The position numbers and the translations under genes were made by a program. From positions 36,541,180 to 36,605,179 of the forward strand of contig OX485808.1 in assembly GCA_950295325.1 (NCBI GenBank): DNA of 64,000 nt. The letters run 5' to 3'. Shown here in pieces: positions 22,547 to 31,938 of the stretch. The notes beneath the pieces are model-generated. The model searched no databases and was not told the DNA's origin. It saw only the letters and a program-made list of their open reading frames with translations. Positions within the stretch are counted from its first letter, which is position 1, and the number at the start of each line of letters is the position of its first letter. This DNA comes from Polytrichum commune. Taxonomy: Eukaryota; Streptophyta; Polytrichopsida; Polytrichales; Polytrichaceae.

Positions 22547-23586
22547 ATGAAGGTGCAGAGAGCATGCAGACGATGGTATTTCGGAGTCGGAAATGAAGAC
22601 GAGTTCACAAAACAGAAGAAACAAAAAGGTAAGTCAGTTTCTGAAATTATTTGATTTGAAATTATTTTGTTATGTATTCCTTAACAAGATGTTGTTTGTT
22701 TATCTTGTTCGAAATATTCATATGGTTGATTGTATAATTTTTATTTATATTATATTATGTATGTATTTAGTTGAATTATGATGGGTATTAACACATCTAT
22801 GTTGTCAAGTGCTAGTAATGTGACGTTGGCGATCTTCTTTTGAAGAACCAAAATTTCTAGCAAGTCCATCACCTTCACGAAGCCTCCCTATCTATGCTGA
22901 GACCGTGGCTTCTGTTTGGAGTTCATAAATTTAGTGGCCGAATCATTATTAACATCCATGAAATGCATGTTGTTGAGAGTAACAATGTAGTGCAGAGGGT
23001 AGCTGAATGCGTTTAAATGTAAAAGAACGTCATTTATTCATATTAGCAGTGGTTATTCTAGTGAAGGGTAGGAAAAAAAATAGGCGAAAAAATAGCTTTC
23101 GTTTTTCAAGTAAGAGACAATTGTCAAGGGCTAGAATGAATAGACGTATTCCTCGAATGAAAGGAGTGGACCTATCAGGTACAACAAGGAATTTGACGTA
23201 TGAAGATATTGTGGCATGCGAAATGATAACAGAAGATGTCTTCGAACACCAAACTCCTACATGTGAAGCTCAACCACATATCGTCTTTGAATGCAATGAA
23301 GAAGATGAAGACGAGGAAGATTATGATAAAGGCATCGACAAAGAGCAAGCACACAATACGAAAAAGAAGAACAATCTTCTGAGGCGGAATTGGAGGTAAG
23401 TTGTACGAAAGAAATGATAAAAGAAGAAATTTAAAATGAGAATCAATTTAGAGGTATATAATATATACTATATTGTGCACACCGAAAATACGATTCCAAC
23501 GGTATATAGCATAAACAAAATAATTTTGTTTTGCATGTTTTAGAGCCAAAAAACAATTAGAGCATCTTAGATTCTTCAAAACATGA
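22547..23586 (+). CDS. Small three-exon MULE-borne gene of unknown function (~152 aa)
   Basis: Modelled by eye: exon 1 22547-22628 (donor AAAAAG|GTAAGT), exon 2 23062-23395 (acceptor TTCTAG, donor GGAG|GTAAGT), exon 3 23544-23586 (acceptor TTTTAG, stop TGA). The frame is open across both joins. The N-terminal third is strongly basic (KGRKKNRRKNSF, KRQLSRARMNRR), suggesting nucleic-acid binding or nuclear import; the centre reads GTTRNLTYEDIVACEMITED; then comes an acidic run (NEEDEDEEDYDKG) and a charged C-terminus. I recognise no family. It lies between the transposase and the ParB-methyltransferase genes in the same direction as the latter, so it may be a cofactor. Intron 1 contains a fragment related to the methyltransferase C-terminus (22808-22928), which makes the model of exon 1 less certain. 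Confidence 0.5.
22808..22928 (+). pseudogene. Remnant of a second methyltransferase-type C-terminus
   Basis: The frame ending at TAA (22926-22928) reads FLASPSPSRSLPIYAETVAS, closely matching LRSPSLSPQSLPVYAEALAE in the last exon of the methyltransferase gene (29580-29650). It indicates that a second, older copy of that gene once lay just upstream, or that its last exon was duplicated. Confidence 0.6.
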
Positions 23587-23878
23587 AGATTTTATGCAGG
23601 AAATCTAACCATATTAGTTTAGTAGACTTTGACGATTTATGTAAAATTGATATTATCTCCAATAATTCTGAAAAACAATGGAGTGAAAGGCAAGGCTTAA
23701 ATCTATGCACTTGATTTTTTGTGGGAACTAATTAGGATATTTGAAAAAATTATAGCAAAGATTCCATAGACTGAAATCTACCAAAAAAATTTTTTTTTTT
23801 TTTTTTTTTAAGAGTCCGACTTACGCTAATCTCTTGAAGCCATACTCTTCGTAATGTCTTCAGACATCCTCTTTCGAA

Positions 23879-26800
23879 ATGCGGCGGCAACAACATACGC
23901 AAGAAGCAAGAACGCGCACCATGGAGGATGCAGATGCTGGTACAAGTTCCAGGCAGCGACGTGGGCACATAGACAAAACGAGCAAGAGCGACAAAGAAAC
24001 TGCAACTCCGGAAAGCGACTCAAATGAAGGTGAGTTTCTCTTCCAAATGGATAGCCGTTAACGGCCACCCTTTCTATGATGCCCACTTCTGTATTGTAGT
24101 CTGTTTCATCTAAAAGTGTGGCCGTTAACGGCCACCCTTATTCTCATTTCAAATTTTTTGTCATAAGGATTTCTTTCTACATGTAAACACCCATTTCTCT
24201 CATTTTTTTTTCCTTCAATAAGGGTGCCCGTTGACGGCCACCCTTATTCTCATTTCAAATTTTCTTTCATAAGGGTTTATTTCTACATGTAAACACCCAT
24301 TTCTCTCATTTCTTTTCCTTCAATAAGGGTGGCCGTTAACGGCCACCCTTATTCTCATTTCAGATTTTTTTCATAAGGGTTTCTCTCTATATGTACACAC
24401 CCATTTCTCTTATTTTTTGTCCTTCAATAAGAGTGGCTGTTAACGGCCACCCTTATTTTCATTTCAGATTTTCTTTCATAAGGGTTTCTTTCTACATGTA
24501 CACACCCATTTCTCTTATTTTCTATCCTTCAATAACAGTGGCCGTTAACGGCCACCCTTATTTTCATTTCAGATTTTCTTTCATAAGGGTTTCTTTCTAC
24601 ATATACACACCCATTTCTCTCATTTTTTTTTCCTTCAATAAGGGTGGCCGTTAACGGCCACCCTTATTCTCATTTCAGATTTTTTTTCATAAGGGTTTCT
24701 TTCTACATGTACACACCCATTTCTCTCATTTCGTTTCCTTTAATAAGGGTGGCCGTTAACAGCCACCCTTATTCTCATTTCAGATTTTTTTCATAAGGGT
24801 TTCTCTCTACATGTACACACCCATTTCTCTTATTTTCTGTCCTTCAATAAGGATGGCCGTTAACGGCCACCCTTATTTTCATTTCAGATTTTCTTTCATA
24901 AGGGTTTCTTTCTACATGTACACACCCATTTCTCTTATTTTCATTTCAGATTTTCTTTCACAAAGGTTTGTTTCTACATGTACACACCCATTTCTCTCAT
25001 TTTTTTTTCCTTCAATAAGGGTGGCCGTTAACGGCCACCCTTATTCTCATTTCAGATTTTCTTTCATAAGGGTTTCTTTCTACATGTACACATCCATTTC
25101 TCTCATTTTCTGTCCTTCAATAAGGGTGGCCGTTAACGGCCACCCTTATTCTCATTTCAGATTTTTTTTCATAAAGGTTTCTTTCTACATGTACGTACCC
25201 ATTTCTCTTATTTTCTGTCCTTCAATAACAGTGGCCGTTAACGGCTACCCTTATTCACATTTCGGATTTTTGTTCATAAGGGTTTCTTTCTACATGTATA
25301 CACCCATTTCTCTCATTTTTTTCCTTCAATAAGGGTGGCCGTTAACGGCCACCCTTATTCTCATTTCAGATTTTTTTTTATAAGGGTTCTTTCTACATGT
25401 ATACACCCATTTCTCTCATTTTCTGTCCTTCAATAAGGGTGGCCGTTAAAGGCCACCATTTTTCACATTTCGGATTGTTTTTCATAAGGGTTTGTTTCTA
25501 CATGTATACACCCATTTCTTTCATTTTTTTCAGCTTCAAAAAGGGTGGCCGTTAACGGCCACCCTTATTCATATTTCAAATTTTGTTTCTACATGTATGC
25601 ATGCATGTGTGTATGCATTCATTTCCTTCATTTTTTTTCTCGTAGAAGAGTGGCCGTAAACGGCCACCCATATTCAAAATTTAGACTTTTTGGGAATATG
25701 TGGTTTTCTCTCTTATGTATACTCTCACTTTCTTTAATGTTTTTTCATTTTGTTTTAGTTTGCATATATGATTTCTTTCCTATGTATATATTTCTTTTGA
25801 TTTATTTTTGTTTCTCAAGTGGGTGATATGTTTTGTGCTTTAGATTTGGAAGTTGTACATCTTTCTGAAGATCAAATGGAGATGCAATTGCATGCATTTT
25901 TTAAGAAAGAAACTGTCAACACATCTTCCCGTCTTGAACGGTTGAGGTATCAACCAAGGGCAAAATCAAACTCAACATTCCACTATGTCGAATGATTGCA
26001 TTGCCTGTTGTAAGGCCTTTTCTAAAAAATGATGTTATGAACCTGGCTGCACATTTTGTTGCTTGTGGTTATATGGAGGGCAATGGGGTTTTTTATGTGG
26101 CCTTGGAAAACAATGAGGGAAAAACCTTAGATGTTACCGATAGTATCATTGACTCTTGGAGTGAAAATTGGGTGAAGGCTAATGATGCCTTTGAAAAAAT
26201 ATTGCAAGCTGATGAGGACCTCAAAGTTTTTTCTAGGAAAATGTTCATGGTGTGGGACGGAAATCACCGTTTGCAAGCACGGTTGCCCATTATTAATCGA
26301 GATCACACACATGATCCGGTTTGGCATTATGCTTTTGAAAGTATTATTTTGGACGTCAAAGGAGATATTGCAACCATGTTGGCAGCTTTACATGAAGTCA
26401 ATTGGTAATTACTTCATTCTTCTCTTTTTATTTATTCGGTTCATTTGGTTTTTTTTTTAGTTTTTTTTTTTATTGTATATCTTTTTTGTTTGGCTTATCA
26501 TTGGATGTTTTGTTTTGACAGGAGGAACCAAAAATCTCATGTTTGTACCAATCTTGTTCATAAGTTTTTCCGCATTCAAAGCATTGTTGGACAACCACTT
26601 TCATATTTTGAGAAACTTGTTTCCAAAGAAGATCTTACTGCCGCTGATGCCAAACAAAAATCCAAACATAGGACTTGGTTTACTTTTACTGTTGAGGCTC
26701 TTAATGGATTTCTATACCAGGTTATTTTTTTTGAAGTATTCATTTTTCACGATTTTTATTTTCTTGTATATTTTTCTTGTTTTCTTTTTATTTCGATTTT

Positions 26801-29759
26801 TATAACTATATTTTCTATTGCATCTTATTTTTGTAGTGTGTGATTATTCATACTCTTATATGGTTTTTCGTTGGTGTAGCAAGAGTTGGGAGATGTTGCT
26901 GCTACTGCTCAAAGAAAATTTTATGAGAAATATCTTGATCCTGCGCATTGGACTTCGAGTGCAGTAGATGAATTTGTTTCCAAAGCTGTTGAGAGGGTGA
27001 GATTGACTTCCATTCGGAATTGAAAAAACAACTTCTCATTGCGGATCCTAAACATTCTCCTATGTTCTTAGAGCAGGTGAAGTCTCATTATGAAACTCAC
27101 GATAAGCACCCTGAGATGACTCAAGAGAAACTTTGGATGTTAGCAACTTCGGCAATGGACACATCTATGAAGATTAAGTGGCTTGAGAGGTGGAACAGTC
27201 CACCTGCTCTTCGTGAGGCTCTCAAGTTTCCGAAACCAAAATTCAATGATATAGAGTTTCCTAAGTGGCTTCATAAAGCTACTTGGTGGGCTCAGGTGAT
27301 AATTTTTGTGCTTCTATTATGTTTGGTTCATTTATTTTTGGTCTGTGTTTTTAATTTATTTTTAATATTTTTTCAATCATTTAATTCTTCTACTCTTTAT
27401 TTTGTATTTGGCAGTTGGCTATTGAGACCGAGAAGCTCTTTGATGCTACTGTGGCTGATATGCATGTGTCCATCAACTACCTTCCAGATGGTATGGATCC
27501 TTTATCCATTATTTTTGATTATGTGGAGGCAATGCGCATATCATTGTGGGATACTGCATTTTTTCGTGAATTCGGTGTGGATAAGGGAGTTCACAAAAAT
27601 CATAACATTGACAAGCAACTCAATTTTTATCCGGCCATGCGAAGGGTGTTTTATAGGTACTTCAAATATGTCTTATTTCCTGCGAAAGCCATTTCCAAAT
27701 CTCCCATTTTTTTGGCTAATTATTTGGATATCGAAAGTGAAGAATGCATGTTCACAGAGGGGATCATGAAATCTTGGGATCCTATGCATTTTGAAAAATG
27801 TGGGTGGTATTTGGATTGTCCTCTTAAATCACCTCCCACTTTTGATATTGCCCTTCGAGATTCCATTCAACCCACCCTCAAGGGTACAACTAAAATTGTT
27901 CCCTCTATAATGGATGAGGATGCAGCCAAGATGCCAAAAAAAAAAGTCTAAGCCTAAAAGACCAATCCTCCTCATTCATGATAGCGATGAGGATGCTCCA
28001 ATTCAAAGCAGTCTCAACAACCTTGTAGTTACTGAACCTTCTTCTTCAAATCTAGAGGCAACGTTTCATACTTCAAAGCGGCAGAAAACAACCCCTTCTC
28101 CTACCTTGGATATGCCTCCCAAGCTTAGAGGTATGATGAATATCTTGCCTCCTTACCTGCAAATCATACATCTTCGGATTTAATCTTGAATGATTCTTTT
28201 GTGAGGATTATCGAGGATAAGAAGCAAACAGGTACATTTCGTGCACCATATGACGACATTGTGGCTTTTCTATCAAAGGTGAGTTCATTTTATTTTACAG
28301 TTTTTACTTTATTCAAGTTTTATAAAGTTTCACTCGTATTTTGTTACGTTATTTCATTTTTATTTTTAATTGTCATCTTTATTCATGAATTGTAATATTT
28401 ATATTTTATCTTTGTAGGTTGGTGAAGGTAAACAATTTTTTTTATGGCCAATTGCAAAAGAAACCTGCTGTGGACCTCATTATTGCGGATTACCCAGACG
28501 GTCTTCGGGTTCCAGGTGTCTCGGATCCGCCATCTCAAATTCCCCCTTGGAATGCCAACATTCCAAGTTTTCTCAACATATTGATGGCATTTGCTCTTAC
28601 CTATCTTCATGATGATGGAGCATTCCTTTTGTTTTATCCTGACAGTACTGCCGTGAAGAGAGAAGTGGTAGGATTCTTCAAGAACTATAAGTTCAAAATC
28701 AAGGATGAGTGGACTATCATTAATTCCTTGCACTTGGCAAATCCTATGAATCTGTCCAAAAATGTAAGTAGCAATTATGACATTTCATTTTGATTGGTTC
28801 ATATTTGAATTTGTTTTTATGTGTTGTATATTTTTTAATTTCAATTTTATATTGACTTTCAGACTTTGAAGTTCAGGGCTTTGTTATTGGTTCGATCATT
28901 TTCAATTCCCATTGCGAGGCAACCTCAAGAACTTCTGATCACCATGCATCCTTCAATTCCTGAGGTCGATTTAGCCACAGATGACGTTCTCTTCAACTCT
29001 ATTACTATGGAAACTCAATTATGTAGACAAAGAGATGGCAAGCCATGGAGGGGTGCAAAGGAGAAGTCTGAAGTTTTAATGAAGTTATTTGTTCATGGTT
29101 TGAGTCCTGTAGGCGGTATTGTGGCAGACATGACTGCTTCTACAGGTATTGTATATTACAGTATCCAATTATTCGTTCATATGTTTTTTAATTCATACTT
29201 CAATGTTCGTATTTTTCTAATTAATGTTTTGCTTCATCCAGGTTCTTCTATTAGAGCGGCTCATTCATCTAATCGTCATATTCTAGCATTAGAAAGTGAT
29301 GCCGAACTCTTTGATGAGGTACTAAAACCTCTTCAAACACCTACAAATGATACCTCATGCGATGGTATGGACTTTGATGATGATACTCCAATAGAAGACG
29401 CCGCACTTCTTAACTTATGTGAGTAAGTTTTTTTATTGTTTTTTTCTCAACAACTTCAATTGCAAATTCTAGATTTTGTATTCTAATTTGTTGTTACATA
29501 TTCTAATACATGGTTTGTTGTTTGTAGTTGGATGAATCCATCGCCGATACAAATTTCGTCATTTTATCGGCACCGTGGATTATTGAGAAGCCCCTCTCTT
29601 AGTCCTCAGAGCCTCCCTGTGTATGCTGAGGCTTTAGCTGAAGCTTATGCTAATGCTTCATCTACTTCATCTTCAATTTCACCTTCACCTCGTAGATATT
29701 ACGATACTAGAGTATGTGCTTATTTTGAACTCAGTGCATCTGAGTCCGACGATATTTAA
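23879..29759 (+). CDS. ParB-like domain + beta-class-like DNA amino-methyltransferase, nine exons (~1,075 aa)
   Basis: Exons by splice sites: 23879-24029, 25844-26404, 26522-26720, 26880-27295, 27415-28278, 28418-28763, 28863-29145, 29242-29422, 29528-29759. An acidic/basic N-terminus precedes a ParB/sulfiredoxin-like domain (~residues 90-200; RMIALPVVRPFLKNDV ... MVWDGNHRLQARLP), where DGNHR aligns with the ParB GERR motif. A long helical middle ends in an NLS-like basic patch (KKKSKPKRP, ~27940) and HDSDEDA. The C-terminus has motif IV-like DLIIADYPDG (~755), then VADMTASTGSSIRAA and LALESDAE (~935), the motif I region following a KSEVLMKLF stretch: the permuted order of beta-class N6A/N4C methyltransferases (PF01555-like). 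Both catalytic motifs depart from DPPY and FxGxG, so activity is uncertain. Frame breaks lie at 25958-25960, 26995-26997, 27936-27945, ~28126-28131 and 28436-28443, four of them in homopolymers. Inference: a DNA-modifying or DNA-binding protein carried by the MULE. Confidence 0.75.
24047..25672. repeat. Array of ~16 palindrome-centred repeats in intron 1 of the ParB-methyltransferase gene
   Basis: Units of about 105 bp each carry GGCCGTTAACGGCC; in the best copies the perfect palindrome extends to 26 bp (AAGGGT...ACCCTT). Palindromes occur near 24055, 24120, 24225, 24330, 24432, 24540, 24645, 24750, 24853, 25020, 25126, 25232, 25337, 25440, 25547 and 25650. One interval (24.87-25.02 kb) is longer because a unit lost its palindrome. 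The linker is T-rich with conserved 'tctacatgtacacaccc' and 'catttcag' phrases. Apparent long ORFs across the array are artefacts of the repeat period. The array starts 17 bases after the exon 1 donor and ends about 170 bp before exon 2. Confidence 0.95.
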
Positions 29760-30428
29760 GTTTGTATTCATGATTTGATTTTTGAAATTTGATTTCCAAG
29801 AACTTCAACAATTTTAATCTACTACCCGATTTATATCTACAATCCATTTTTGTTGTTCTTTATGTTTTGGACTTCGTAAATGTCACCCTCATGATGGTGT
29901 TATGATGTATTTAAATTTTACATTGATGTGTATTATAGTGAGACATTCTAACATGCTACACTTGTTTTCAACATGAGTTTGCTTACACATTGTCTCCAAT
30001 TACATTATTATTATCTCAACAATTAAATGTATATTAGTTCATTTTTAGTACAAAATTGTTATAGCAACATTCTCATTTGTTGTTCATTTGGACTATAGAC
30101 CCTTACATGTAATTCCACAGTCATAGGCCCCCAACGGATTTACAAACCATAACCGGGAAAAAATTGAAGGCTCACATGTTCACGCTCGCATGCTCACATA
30201 CTAGCAACCCCGAGTCGTGTACATATTGGTCTTTTTCATTGCTCACTACTTGCAATCTAGCATTCATATTATTTGTCCTCCCCAATCTTCTTATTATTGA
30301 ACCCTAAAAAATAATTTCTTTAGGCCACGGTTATAGGATACTCGGGGTCCTATTACCAAATATTTTGTTTTCTTCACCGCTCACAAATTACCGCTCATCG
30401 CTCACCGCTCACAAGATAGCACTCCCCC
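29760..30428. other. 3' flank of the methyltransferase gene and right MULE terminus
   Basis: AT-rich 3' UTR-like sequence to ~30.1 kb, then subterminal sequence containing 'tcaccgctcac' and 'tcgctcaccgctcac', the inverse of the left subterminal repeats, ending at GCACTCCCCCC (30428). No further gene was seen. Confidence 0.6.
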
Positions 30429-30437
30429 CCTTGAACC

Positions 30438-31299
30438 TATGAGTGGCAATTCTACAAATGTTGTACACCTTAGAGAGGAATGATGTATGGCAATTGACCA
30501 AGTTTGCTACATAACACAAAATATAGGTTGACAATGCATTGTGGCTTATAACTAGATTGCCATGGAGTGGGTGTTGTGTATATGTAACACATGTTAATTC
30601 TTGTTGTGTTTTCACCTTAAGCCTCATTTTGTGATGCATGATGATAATGTAATATTAAACCATAAATCTACAAAATTGTAAGTCGTATTTAGATTGTGCT
30701 TAATTTTCTTGTTGCAATTTTCATTCATGTTATACTCTTGGAATAATTTGCTTCAGGTTGTTATAGTTGTAGGCTCGGGGGCTTCACTGGCAAAAATCGT
30801 AGAACAACGTGCGATAAAAAGTAGGGTCTAATATATTCATTGTAGATAAATTTTGTAAAAAACTTACATATAATATAGGGGGTTTTAAAATAGTGAAAAA
30901 GGATTACATGTAATATACCATCACACCTTTATTTTGAGAAATACCATACCTTATAATCTTTTCTGCAAGGTAAATAGCCCCCCAATAAATAGGTCCCGAA
31001 CGCACGTGTATGCAAAATATAAGAGGGAGTGAACCCCCCGAGGTTGTAGGCTGTGTCTTTAGGAAGTGTTTCACTTGTATGATTCTGAAATGGTAAGTAC
31101 GGATCATGTTTTTTTTGGGCCACTTTTTCAATGTGTAAACTTTGAATTACATATTTTTATTATAAGGAATATATACTATAAAAAAATGCAATAACATTGG
31201 GGATATGACTAATGATAGGGTGGAATAAAATAGGTAATTTTGGAGTATGAAGTAATGATAGGGAGCTATTAAATCATGTTGTGGAGGTAAATAGACCAC
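30438..31299. other. No supported gene
   Basis: Intergenic DNA outside the MULE. Short ORFs only. A G-run/C-run MITE begins at 31308. Confidence 0.4.
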
Positions 31300-31307
31300 A
31301 CAAATAC

Positions 31308-31656
31308 CTCGGGGGGGGGGGGCACTGTGTTAAAAAGTTAAGGATATAGGTGCGAACAACCACTATTTTATAGGGGGGGGATTACTTTCAATTCTCTTCT
31401 TTTTTTCACATGCTATCATTATGTAAATTTCTACTTTGGGTTAATAGAAAAATGGCTTGCATTACTTATAATTCCAAATTACCTATTATTTCATACCCTA
31501 TAGTACTTTAAAGATGTCCAATGCCATTTTTGATACCCTATATTACTCTTAAGTCCATTTATAAAAAAATTCCACCATGTTTTTAAAATACCCTATCATT
31601 TGTTCGCACGCATATTGCTACTCCAACCAATGACTACCCCCCCCCCCCCCCCCGAG
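31308..31656. mobile_element. MITE with CTCGGGGG termini
   Basis: It begins CTCGGGGGGG and ends CCCCCCCGAG, flanked by the direct repeat ACAAATAC (31300-31307 and 31657-31664; the shared stretch is 11 bp if CTC is counted). The interior contains a second G-run (31371-31379). Length is 349 bp. The homopolymer lengths may be unreliable. Confidence 0.6.
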
Positions 31657-31699
31657 ACAAATACCTCTCAGCTGCATGTGATGCACAAAATCCTATAGA

Positions 31700-31938
31700 G
31701 TGACCTACTTGAGGTGTCATTTGTGTACACTTTAGTCAAGTTGTAGACCATTGTGTAACATAGGCATGCACCTTATGATGTTATTGAACATACTCATGCC
31801 AAGATATTAGTAAGCCCACTTGAGGTGACACTTATGGTGAAGTTGTTAATCATCAATGTAACCTAGTATACACCTCAAAAATAGGGTAAGTGACAATATT
31901 ACTCATGTGCCACTAAAAACCATAAACAATGTAGTTTG
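31700..31938 (+). repeat. Right half of the 'TTTAGTGTCAC' MITE family
   Basis: It shares the interior phrase 'aagttgtagaccattgtgt' and 'gacacttatggtgaag' with the 15-17 kb cluster, and ends with a variant of the inverted terminus (GTGCCACTAAAAACCATAAA). It matches, inverted, the complete copy at 38775-39143. Confidence 0.7.

Larger units (their letters stand above)
17335..30428. mobile_element. Giant Mutator-like element (13,094 bp) with three gene units
   Basis: The left end is GAGGGAAGCTATCTTATGAG; the right end, reverse-complemented, is GGGGGGAGTGCTATCTTGTG. Both run on into TGAGCGGTGAGC-type subterminal repeats. The exact 9-bp direct repeat CCTTGAACC flanks the element at 17326-17334 and 30429-30437, the target length of the Mutator superfamily. 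Inside are a leftward SWIM-type MULE transposase (18241-21843), a small rightward gene (22547-23586) and a rightward ParB-like methyltransferase gene (23879-29759). The transposase matches the superfamily indicated by the target duplication, so boundaries and content agree. A second, stray end of the same family is at 54733-54800. Confidence 0.88.

Noticed and set aside
24391-25332. Long plus-strand ORFs with a repeating PISLIF...VAVNGHPY...HFRFSFIRVSFYMYT peptide
   Set aside because: They are read-through of the ~105-bp intronic palindrome repeat (a period divisible by three in several units) and lie between a good donor (24030) and acceptor (25843). No independent coding evidence.
24047-25672. 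CRISPR-like array
   Set aside because: The direct repeats are palindromic with similar, not unique, spacers, and the context is a spliced eukaryotic gene. It is a tandem satellite-like intron array.
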